This document shows positions 41,621 through 48,932 of a DNA stretch of 57,486 nucleotides, in pieces. The notes under the pieces were generated by a model that was given only the letters and a program-made list of their open reading frames with translations, searched no databases and had not been told where the DNA came from. Positions within the stretch are counted from its first letter, which is position 1. Every line of letters starts with the position of its first letter. The DNA is from Anaerolineae bacterium (GTDB lineage Bacteria > Chloroflexota > Anaerolineae > 4572-78 > J111). The translations under genes were made by a program, and so were the position numbers. The stretch is taken from assembly GCA_023382535.1 (NCBI GenBank), contig JAHDWA010000062.1, positions 1 through 57,486 on the forward strand, in the 5' to 3' direction.

Positions 41621-43809
41621 TGGCGACACGTTCGCAAACCATAGTTTCTCGCCCCCTCGCCTCCTCGCTCCCTCGTCTCCTCGCCGCTTCACTTCCGCGT
41701 TTCCTTCTCTCTATCCTGCTGCTGACTAATTTTATTTATTTTGGCCTGTATGCCAGCCAGCGTCACCTGGCCTTTGAAACTGGCGCTTTCGATGTCGGCG
41801 TTTACACTCAGCCTTTGTGGAATTTTGTTCACGGGCGTGATTTTGCTGTTTCCATCATCGAAGATAACGGCCCTATCCGTTGGGCCACCCATGTCGAACC
41901 TATCCTGTTCCTCATCGCGCCCCTTTACGCCCTCTGGCCCGACCCGCGCACGCTGCTCTGGCTGCAAGTTGCCGGGATGAGTCTGGCCGCGCTGCCGCTC
42001 TATGCCCTGGCCGCTCGCCGCCTGCACAGCGAGTGGATCGCCCTGATTGTCGTCCTGGCTTATTTTTTGATGCCCGCCACCGAAGCCGTCATCCTGTTCG
42101 ATTTCCATGCCGTCACCTTTGCTCCCCTCTTTTTCCTCTCGGCCATCTACTTTTTGGATCGCGCCCTGGCCGGGCAAGGCGTAAGCTTCTGGCTGTGGCC
42201 CGAAGAGCAAGCCAACGTTGAACGTTCCACGTTCAACGTTCCATCTTCTATCCTCTATCTTCTATCCTCTATCTTCTTCCTCCTCGCTCTCTCCACCAAA
42301 GAAGACATCTCCCTGCACGTATTCATGATCGGCCTGTACCTGCTGGTACTCCGCCGCCGCTGGTGGGAAGGCGGTATTCTGTTGGGAGTTGGCCTGGTCT
42401 GGTTTTATGTCACCTTTCAGGTAATCATTCCGGCCTACCGCACGGCGGGGGGACAGTCCATCTATGCGGCCTGGTTTGAAACATTGGGCCGCACGCCGCT
42501 GGAAATCGCGCTCTCACCTTTGACCAAACCCGATCAGGTTCTGGCCCTGATCTTTCGCCCCGGCAGCTTTCCGGCGCTGGGGATGATCACGGTTCCCCTG
42601 GCCCTGCTGCCCTGGCTTGGCCTGCCCCTGTTCGCCCTCGCGGCTCCATCACTGGCCTTTTCCTTGTTGAGCCAAAACCCAACCCTGCGCCAGCTCGAAA
42701 CCTGGCACTACGCCGCCCCCATGCTGCCTTTTGTGATGCTGGGGACCATTGACGGCCTGGCTCGCGCCAATTGTTGGATGTCACGTATCAAGTATCAGCT
42801 TTCAAATGAGGAAAATCGCGCATCACGTATCACCCCTCACGCCTCACGCCTCACACCTTACCTCTTCCCCCTTCTCCTCCTCCTCACCTCTCTCATCTAC
42901 CACAATCTGCGCGGCTACTCTCCCTTAGCGCAACTATCCGAGTGGCCGGAAGTGACGCCGCATCACGAGCTGGGCCGCGAGCTGGCAGCGACCATCCCTG
43001 CCGATGCCAGCGTCCTGGCCCAGGCTCAACTGGTGCCGTATGTGGCGCATCGCTACCAACTCGGCATTTGGAGCGGCCCCTTAATAACCGATTACGACAC
43101 CATCTGGCTTGACCTCAGCCACCCCAAATTCCCCAACCGTTTCAATGCCCATAGCGACTTGCTGACCGGCCTGACCATTGAGCCGGAATTTGGCTTTGCT
43201 GCTGCCAAAGACGGCTACCTTCTGCTCAAAAAAGGCGGCCCCCGTGTCCCTCTCCCCGCTGAACTTTTTACCTTCACTCAGTTTGACCACTTGCCCGCCG
43301 CTGCCCAGCCCTTCGAGGCCACCTTTGGCGACGCTATCAAGCTGGTCGGGATCAAGCCGGAAGTGCGCCGTCTGGCGACTTCGGAAACGGAGCCGCAGGT
43401 CGTGCTCTATTTTGAGGTTCTGCAGCCGCCCGCCGAGGATTACCACCTGTTTCTCTATCTGCTTGACGGCGCCGGTCAGATTATCGGCGCAACCGACTAC
43501 CCGCAGCCGGCCCTCTTCTGGTGGCCAACCTCGCGCTGGCAGGCCGGCGACCGGCGCCAGGTGCGGGTCAATACCATCCCCTGGTGGACCGGCGATAAAA
43601 GCGATTTTGCCTACGCGCTTGGCCTGAGCCACAGGGATGATCCCTGGGATATATCGGCCCGTTTGCCTGTTACCCTCGGCAGCGAGGCCAACAATCCTCC
43701 CGGCGTGCAAGCCCTGGATAGCGGCACGTTGCTCACCCTCACCGCTTTTCACCGTTTTGCCGGTCTTCCTTACCCCAAACCGCTGACCGAAATAGGGAGT
43801 AAGGAGTAA
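41620..43809 (+). CDS. DUF2079 membrane protein with C-terminal beta-sandwich
   Basis: A 729-residue DUF2079 protein. After helix 1 it has FDVGVYTQPLWNFVHGRDF and THVEPILFLIAPLYAL, the family landmarks, then about nine helices and one beta-sandwich module (about 560-690). Its start overlaps the upstream stop. It is paralogous to 17032-19641 on the other strand. Arrays at 41650-41699, 42213-42280 and 42780-42866 insert peptides such as PLASSLPRLLAASLPRF in the N-terminus. The end of the gene (IGSKE) lies in a further array that runs into the next gene. Confidence 0.85.
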   Translation: MATRSQTIVSRPLASSLPRLLAASLPRFLLSILLLTNFIYFGLYASQRHLAFETGAFDVGVYTQPLWNFVHGRDFAVSIIEDNGPIRWATHVEPILFLIAPLYALWPDPRTLLWLQVAGMSLAALPLYALAARRLHSEWIALIVVLAYFLMPATEAVILFDFHAVTFAPLFFLSAIYFLDRALAGQGVSFWLWPEEQANVERSTFNVPSSILYLLSSIFFLLALSTKEDISLHVFMIGLYLLVLRRRWWEGGILLGVGLVWFYVTFQVIIPAYRTAGGQSIYAAWFETLGRTPLEIALSPLTKPDQVLALIFRPGSFPALGMITVPLALLPWLGLPLFALAAPSLAFSLLSQNPTLRQLETWHYAAPMLPFVMLGTIDGLARANCWMSRIKYQLSNEENRASRITPHASRLTPYLFPLLLLLTSLIYHNLRGYSPLAQLSEWPEVTPHHELGRELAATIPADASVLAQAQLVPYVAHRYQLGIWSGPLITDYDTIWLDLSHPKFPNRFNAHSDLLTGLTIEPEFGFAAAKDGYLLLKKGGPRVPLPAELFTFTQFDHLPAAAQPFEATFGDAIKLVGIKPEVRRLATSETEPQVVLYFEVLQPPAEDYHLFLYLLDGAGQIIGATDYPQPALFWWPTSRWQAGDRRQVRVNTIPWWTGDKSDFAYALGLSHRDDPWDISARLPVTLGSEANNPPGVQALDSGTLLTLTAFHRFAGLPYPKPLTEIGSKE
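41650..41699. repeat. CCTCGCC-class 7-bp array at the 5' end of DUF2079 gene
   Basis: CCCTCGC, CTCCTCG, CTCCCTC, GTCTCCT, CGCCGCT, TCACTTC. Read as RPLASSLPRLLAASLPRF just before the first membrane helix. Confidence 0.8.
42213..42280. repeat. Two adjacent 7-bp arrays inside DUF2079 gene
   Basis: CGTTGAA, CGTTCCA, CGTTCAA, CGTTCCA (class of 8724-8758) are followed directly by ATCTTCT, ATCCTCT, ATCTTCT, ATCCTCT, ATCTTCT (GAGGATA class). Read as NVERSTFNVPSSILYLLSSI leading into a membrane helix. Confidence 0.92.
42780..42866. repeat. CGTGARG-class 7-bp arrays inside DUF2079 gene
   Basis: ACGTATC, AAGTATC, then GCGCATC, ACGTATC, ACCCCTC, ACGCCTC, ACGCCTC, ACACCTT. Read as SRIKYQLSNEENRASRITPH and on to ASRLTPYL before a membrane helix. 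Confidence 0.88.
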
Positions 43810-43850
43810 GTAGTAGGTAGTATGGGTCACGCATCACGCATCACGCAACA
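43796..43850. repeat. 7-bp arrays spanning the stop and start of two GT genes
   Basis: AGGGAGT, AAGGAGT, AAGTAGT, AGGTAGT, then ATGGGTC, ACGCATC, ACGCATC, ACGCAAC. The upstream TAA stop and the downstream ATG are both inside it, and the N-terminus GHASRITQQ comes from it. Confidence 0.88.
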
Positions 43851-46800
43851 GAGCGCAGCCTCCCCTTGGGACGCATTATCCTTCATTCAAAATCCTGACC
43901 GTTTCATTGGCATCTGCCTTTTCCTCACCGGCTTTTACGCTTACACCGCCACCCTGGCCCCCACTGTGCTGGAAGGCGACGCTGCTTTGTTCCAGTATAC
44001 CCCTCACGTGTTAGGCGTAACCTACCCCACTGGCTACCCGCTTTACATTTTGCTGGGTAAACTGTGGCTGACTCTCTTTCCCTTCGGCGAGATGGCCTGG
44101 CGGATGAATCTCTTCTCGGCTCTCTGCTCCGCCGCTGCCCTGCCGCTGATTTACGGGCTGGCCCGCCGATTGCTGGTCCCATCCATCTTCGCGGCTCAAA
44201 GCGAAAGAGGAGAAGCGGGAGAGTCCTTACTCCTTACTCCCTACTCTCTACTCCCTCGAATTGCCGCCGTCGCCGCCGTGCTGACCTTCGCCACCCTGCC
44301 CACTTTCTGGCGCTGGTCCACCGAAACCAAGATCTACGCCCTGAATATTCTTCTCTTCAGCGGTGTTCTTTACACGCTCGCCCTGGCCTACAGCCAATGG
44401 CAGGTATCCAGTAGTAAATATCAGGCGTTAAGCAGTTCGTCTAACGTTGCACCCTTCACCCTATCCGCCCTGCTCCTCGGCCTGCAAATCGCCGTCCACA
44501 GCACCACCGTCCTGCTTGTCCCCGGCCTGCTGCTCTTTGCCTGGCTCAACTGTCGGCCCTATTTGGTTAATAAGAAATCTCTTATCTCTTATCTCTTATT
44601 TCTTATTCTTCCCGGTCTGCTCTATCTTTACATCCCGTTCCGCGCTGAAGGATTGATTGCCCGCTATGGCCGTGACGAGGCCATTATGCACGGTCTGTTG
44701 GCCGATTTCTACCACTCCGGCCCGGCCGGCTGGATACGTTACTTCACCGCCGCCGATTTTACCGGCGGAGTGGTGACCAATTGGGGCCTGGTCCCGCAGC
44801 AGTTTTTAACCGTCTACCTGCCTCTTCTCCGCGATGAGTTCACCCTGCTCGGTATTGGCCTGGGCGTGGCGGGGGGCCTGGGACTGGCGCTCTGGCGGCC
44901 TCGCCTGTTCTGGCCGCTGTTTTTGATCTACGCTACCCCCATCCCCTTTGTCCTCACCTACGGCCAGGGCGAGCAGTCGGCCTTTTTGCTACCGTCGTTT
45001 CTCATCTTCTCCGTCTTCGTCGGCAATAGTTTCATCCTTGTCGCCCAATCACTGGCTGCACTTTACGCTTTAGAGCTAAAAGCCCCTTATGAGCGCTTTA
45101 CGCTTTACGCTTTACGCTTCCTCCCCCTGCTTCTCTTCCTTGTCCTCATCCCCACCCTCTTCCTCCCCCAGATTCGCTACAACGTTAATTGGCTCAAGGC
45201 CAAGTGGGACCGCTCGATCTACGAGGAATGGGCCGACGCCCTGGCTCACCCGCTGACGCCAGGGGCGGCGGTGCTGGCTCACTGGGGCGATTTGACCTCC
45301 TTTTGGTACATGCAGCACGCCGAAGGCCGCCGCCCCGACCTGCGCGGCCTCTACCCGCCGACCGAGGAAATTGTCGCCAGCTACCTGAGTCAGGGCGGTG
45401 ATTTGTACATCGCCGGGCCGCTGCAAGGCTGGGCAGCCGGGATCGAAGATCGCTACCAACTACTGCCCTGGGGGCGGCTGGTGCGGATCGCTCCCCAAGA
45501 GGCTGACCCGCACAGCTTGCTGCCGCTCCTGCCGCATCCCAGCCAAGCCGTTTTTGAGGGCAAGTTGCGCCTGCTGGGGGCCGATTTCGCGCCTCAGGCG
45601 GTGGACGGCCAGCCCTACGGGGTCACGCTGACCTGGCAAACCCTGGCCGAACTGCCCCCGGAAACGACGATTTCGCTCCGGTTGAGTCAGGGCAGTGTGA
45701 TTGCCGCCCAATCGGATGATGCCCTGCTCAGCGGCTGGTTCCCTCGCCGGGATCTGCCGCCCGGGCAGTCGGTTTTAAGCTACGTGCCCATCCCCATTCC
45801 GCTGGGCACACTGCCCGGCCAGTACCGGCTCCAACTCGTCGCCTATATCAGTTACAAGCACCCCTGGCCCCTGGCCGATGGCAGCACCCTGCTCGATCTT
45901 GGCCCGGTCGAATTGACCGTACCTCCCACCGGCACTGAACTTGATTCTGCGCCGCTAAACCCTACTCCGGGCTATGATTTCAACGGCGAAATTGAACTGG
46001 CCGATTATGAATATACCGTCACCCGGGTGGGCCAGGGCAAGGGGTTTGGGGTAAAGTTGTTATGGCAAGCGCAGACCAAACCGGCTGACAATTACACCCT
46101 GCTGGCCGAACTGGTAGATGCCAGCGGCAACGTTCTCCGCTCGGCCAAACACCCGCCTGTGAGCGGGCGCACGGCGACTTCCAGTTGGCAGCCGGGCCAA
46201 TTTGTGCGGGATCAGGTGGATTTGGTTTTGCCCGCCAGCGCCCCGGTTGGCCCACAGGCGCTGCGGGTCCGCCTGAGCTGGCTGCGCCCGGACGGTTCTA
46301 AATTAAAAGTGCGCTGGTTGCGGCTGCCGATGGGAGAGGGCCTCAATTTGAACTGGCTGGAGGTGACGGAAAAAGAAGGACGCATCTTTGAAACGCCTGA
46401 AGTGCAACAGTCTGTTGGGGCTAATTGGGACAACAAGGTGAAGTTGCTGGGCTATAACACCTCGCTGTTAAAGGTATCCAGCCTTCCCGCTGGACTCCAG
46501 TGGAGTCAGCAGCAGTGCGTGGCCAGGGCCGAAGCCTGCCTCGTTCACTTTGATTTTTACTGGCAGGGGCTGAGCGAAATGGACCAGCTTTACTTCGTTT
46601 TTTTGCATCTGGTGGATGGGCAGGGCCAGATTGTGGCCCAGCAAGACAAGGGGCCGGGCCTGCGCGGCAAAGAGCCGACCACCAGTTGGCTGCCCGGCGA
46701 AATCATTGCCGACCCGGTGGACCTGATCTTACCCCCTGACCTGGCCCCTGGCCAATACACCCTGCGCCTTGGCATGTACCTGCCCTCCATTCCAGACGGC

Positions 46801-46881
46801 CCGCGTCTGCCGGTTTTGGATCAAACCGGTCAACCCGCAGGCGATTTTGTCGAAATTGGAACGATAGAGGTGACGCCGTAA
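43822..46881 (+). CDS. DUF2723/GT39-like membrane protein with several beta-sandwich modules
   Basis: A 1019-residue protein. The N-terminal DUF2723 region has LAPTVLEGDAALFQ and GVTYPTGYPLYILLGKL after the first helix, as in the family of predicted protein O-glycosyltransferases. The extracytoplasmic half (about 500-1019) has three or four beta-sandwich modules, the last with FYWQGLSEMDQLYFVFLHLV and PGQYTLRLGMY. The start region is repeat-derived with no clear SD, so the N-terminus is uncertain. Internal arrays are at 44221-44258, 44402-44430, 44570-44610 and 45061-45122. It is last in the three-gene GT block. Confidence 0.82.
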   Translation: MGHASRITQQSAASPWDALSFIQNPDRFIGICLFLTGFYAYTATLAPTVLEGDAALFQYTPHVLGVTYPTGYPLYILLGKLWLTLFPFGEMAWRMNLFSALCSAAALPLIYGLARRLLVPSIFAAQSERGEAGESLLLTPYSLLPRIAAVAAVLTFATLPTFWRWSTETKIYALNILLFSGVLYTLALAYSQWQVSSSKYQALSSSSNVAPFTLSALLLGLQIAVHSTTVLLVPGLLLFAWLNCRPYLVNKKSLISYLLFLILPGLLYLYIPFRAEGLIARYGRDEAIMHGLLADFYHSGPAGWIRYFTAADFTGGVVTNWGLVPQQFLTVYLPLLRDEFTLLGIGLGVAGGLGLALWRPRLFWPLFLIYATPIPFVLTYGQGEQSAFLLPSFLIFSVFVGNSFILVAQSLAALYALELKAPYERFTLYALRFLPLLLFLVLIPTLFLPQIRYNVNWLKAKWDRSIYEEWADALAHPLTPGAAVLAHWGDLTSFWYMQHAEGRRPDLRGLYPPTEEIVASYLSQGGDLYIAGPLQGWAAGIEDRYQLLPWGRLVRIAPQEADPHSLLPLLPHPSQAVFEGKLRLLGADFAPQAVDGQPYGVTLTWQTLAELPPETTISLRLSQGSVIAAQSDDALLSGWFPRRDLPPGQSVLSYVPIPIPLGTLPGQYRLQLVAYISYKHPWPLADGSTLLDLGPVELTVPPTGTELDSAPLNPTPGYDFNGEIELADYEYTVTRVGQGKGFGVKLLWQAQTKPADNYTLLAELVDASGNVLRSAKHPPVSGRTATSSWQPGQFVRDQVDLVLPASAPVGPQALRVRLSWLRPDGSKLKVRWLRLPMGEGLNLNWLEVTEKEGRIFETPEVQQSVGANWDNKVKLLGYNTSLLKVSSLPAGLQWSQQQCVARAEACLVHFDFYWQGLSEMDQLYFVFLHLVDGQGQIVAQQDKGPGLRGKEPTTSWLPGEIIADPVDLILPPDLAPGQYTLRLGMYLPSIPDGPRLPVLDQTGQPAGDFVEIGTIEVTP
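44221..44258. repeat. CCTTACT 7-bp array inside DUF2723 gene
   Basis: CCTTACT, CCTTACT, CCCTACT, CTCTACT, CCCTCGA. Read as SLLLTPYSLLPRI between membrane helices. Its reverse complement class is at 43796-43823. Confidence 0.88.
44402..44430. repeat. Degenerate GTATCAG-type 7-bp repeats inside DUF2723 gene
   Basis: CAGGTAT, CCAGTAG, TAAATAT, CAGGCGT, read as QVSSSKYQALSSS. Similar to the SRIKYQLS segment at 42780. Confidence 0.5.
44570..44610. repeat. TTATCTC 7-bp array inside DUF2723 gene
   Basis: AAATCTC, TTATCTC, TTATCTC, TTATTTC, TTATTCT. Read as KKSLISYLLFLILP, part of a membrane helix. The reverse strand would contain TAA stops. Confidence 0.9.
45061..45122. repeat. ACGCTTT 7-bp array inside DUF2723 gene
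   Basis: A single TTTACGCTTTA upstream, then GCGCTTT, ACGCTTT, ACGCTTT, ACGCTTC. Read as ERFTLYALRFLPLLL, entering a membrane helix. Reverse complement of the class at 15731. Confidence 0.9.
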
Positions 46882-46885
46882 GGTC

Positions 46886-47410
46886 TTACTTCTTCTGACC
46901 TATCTCGTGGGCAATAAAGTAGGGCCGCCAGGGACCACAGCCGGGAATGAAGGGCTGCATCAGCGCCTGTTCAGCTTGAACTGTATGCATCAAGTCGTGA
47001 CCGGCCCATTCATGCAGCAGTTCGGCCAGGGTGACGAGACCCAACTCGGCGTGGCGGGCAGTGCGCGAGAAATCCGCAGGGGTCACCTCGTTTAAGAGAG
47101 CCAGGTTGGCGGCGCGCGTTTCGGCAAACTGGGCTGCCACTGCGGCGGGTGTCTGGCTGCTGGCCTGGACCGTACCCTGGGCGTCGGGGTCAAAAGCTGC
47201 AAAATCCTGCCCGGCCAATAGACATTGCAGCCGCACCGGAAAGACCAGCCGTTCTGCGTCGAGCAGATGCTGCAAACAATTCAGCGCCGACCATTCACCA
47301 GGCGCAGCGGGCCGGGTGAGCAGCTCGGCTGGGAGCGCTTCGGTCAAGCTCAACCAACGCGCCGGGGTTGAAGATAAAACGGCGTGAACGGACGGTAGCA
47401 AATTATCCAT
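46886..47410 (-). CDS. DinB-like four-helix metal-binding protein
   Basis: A 174-residue member of the DinB/YfiT superfamily. The three expected metal-binding histidines are visible: LQHLLDAE near residue 48, and HEWAGHDLMH near 132-141. Related enzymes include thiol-dependent transferases; the substrate is unknown here. SD AGGAGG is present upstream of the ATG. It converges with the GT block (4 nt between stops) and lies just downstream of the transhydrogenase gene. Confidence 0.82.
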   Translation of the reverse strand: MDNLLPSVHAVLSSTPARWLSLTEALPAELLTRPAAPGEWSALNCLQHLLDAERLVFPVRLQCLLAGQDFAAFDPDAQGTVQASSQTPAAVAAQFAETRAANLALLNEVTPADFSRTARHAELGLVTLAELLHEWAGHDLMHTVQAEQALMQPFIPGCGPWRPYFIAHEIGQKK

Positions 47411-47472
47411 TGTGCTGCTTCCTCCTGTATCGTTATCAAGTTAGTAAAGATGGGGGTTTACTAAGGTCGGGC

Positions 47473-48897
47473 CTAATCAGCCTTCTCCGTTGCGGCCAGG
47501 TTGTCCCGCCACTGATCCCACTGGCCCAGCCCGTCATAGGCCGCGTATTTGTAGGAGTCGGACAGGGTAGGATAATTGTAAACGGCCATGATAAAGGCGT
47601 CAATGGTCTGGCCGCTGGCCAGGACGTGCGCGCCGATATGCACCAGCTCCGCCGACATCTCGCCGATGTGATGGACCCCCAGCAGCTTCTTATCGCCCGG
47701 CGAAAAGATCAATTTGACCATGCCATGCACTTCGCCGATGATTTGCCCGCGGGGGTTATTGGCGTAATAAGCCCGCCCGACCAGGTAGGGAATCTGCTTG
47801 GCGATGCACTCGTCTTCGCTTAAACCGACCATCGAGATTTCGGGGATGGTGTAGATGGCGTAAGGCAGCACGGGCGAGACCCGTTCTTTGTAGTGCAGAT
47901 TGAAGGCGTGGACCATAGCCACGCGGGCCTGTTCCATCGAAGTGGAGGCCAGGGCTGGAAAGCCGATAACATCGCCGGCGGCGTAGATATTCGGAATATT
48001 GGTCTGGTAATGCTCGTTAACCCGAATCAGCCCGCGCTCGCCCAAAATCACGCCGAGCGCCTCCAGACCCAGCCCTTCCACATTGCTCTGCCGTCCGGCG
48101 GCAAACATGGCGATGTCGCAATCCAGGTCAGCGCCGCTTTTTAGCTGCAAATGGACCTGGCCCTCGCGAATCTCGGTTTTTGTCACCCGCTCATTGAAGA
48201 TAAAGCGCAGGCCCAGTTGAGTGAGCTGAGTTTCCAGGTGCGCGGCGATTTCGTCGTCAACGACGGGAAGCAAACGATCCCGGGATTCGACCAGCGTAAC
48301 CTGGACGCCCAGGGCCGTGAAAAGCGAAGCGTATTCACAGCCAATTACCCCGCCGCCGACCACGGCCATGCACTTGGGAATGAACTTCATATTCAAAATC
48401 GAGTCCGAATCGTAGATCAACTCGTGGTCAAACGGCACATCCGGGGGATGGAAGGGTGACGAGCCGGTGGCGACGAGGATAAACTCGGTGTTGAGATCGC
48501 GGGTTTCGCCGCCGGGAGTCTCTACCCGCACCGTGTGCGGGTCAACCAGGCTGCCGCTGCCCCAGACAACTTCGACCTTGTGCCGGGCCAGATTTTGCTC
48601 GATGATCTGCCGTTCCTGGCTGACCACCACCTGCTCGCGGTGCATAAAATCGTGGACGGTCAGCCCTTCTTTGAGCGAATAGTCAATCCCGTACAGGCCG
48701 CGCTGGCGCAGCCCCGAAAAATAAAGGGCTGTTTCGCGCAGGGTTTTGGAGGGAATCGTGCCGGTGTTGAGCGCCGACCCCCCCAGGCGGGGCGCCCGTT
48801 CCACCAGGGCCACCCGTTTGCCAAAATAGGCTGCCTGCACCGCCCCCTTCTCTCCCGCTGGTCCCGACCCAATGACCACCAGGTCATAATCAGCCAT
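47473..48897 (-). CDS. sthA: Si-specific NAD(P)+ transhydrogenase (SthA-like flavoprotein)
   Basis: A 474-residue FAD protein of the pyridine nucleotide-disulfide reductase family. The FAD-binding VIGSGPAGE is at 8-16, a NAD(P)-binding VVGGGVIGCEYAS is near 178-190, and the dimerisation domain covers about 345-460. The position of the redox-active CxxxxC is replaced by SALNTGTIPSK, with no cysteine, which excludes disulfide reductase activity and fits soluble transhydrogenase (NADPH/NADH interconversion). SD GGGAGGA precedes the ATG. Confidence 0.88.
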   Translation of the reverse strand: MADYDLVVIGSGPAGEKGAVQAAYFGKRVALVERAPRLGGSALNTGTIPSKTLRETALYFSGLRQRGLYGIDYSLKEGLTVHDFMHREQVVVSQERQIIEQNLARHKVEVVWGSGSLVDPHTVRVETPGGETRDLNTEFILVATGSSPFHPPDVPFDHELIYDSDSILNMKFIPKCMAVVGGGVIGCEYASLFTALGVQVTLVESRDRLLPVVDDEIAAHLETQLTQLGLRFIFNERVTKTEIREGQVHLQLKSGADLDCDIAMFAAGRQSNVEGLGLEALGVILGERGLIRVNEHYQTNIPNIYAAGDVIGFPALASTSMEQARVAMVHAFNLHYKERVSPVLPYAIYTIPEISMVGLSEDECIAKQIPYLVGRAYYANNPRGQIIGEVHGMVKLIFSPGDKKLLGVHHIGEMSAELVHIGAHVLASGQTIDAFIMAVYNYPTLSDSYKYAAYDGLGQWDQWRDNLAATEKAD

Positions 48898-48932
48898 AAT
48901 ATTCCTCCCACTAACATCGTAGACGGTAAACG

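Noticed and set aside
12697..45122. Short tandem repeats as possible CRISPR arrays
   Set aside because: Units are 7 bp head to tail with no spacers, and many are translated. No leader, cas1 or cas2 gene is seen.
47473..48897. Dihydrolipoamide dehydrogenase or mercuric reductase
   Set aside because: The CxxxxC redox motif is replaced by a cysteine-free SALNTGTIPSK segment, matching transhydrogenase instead.
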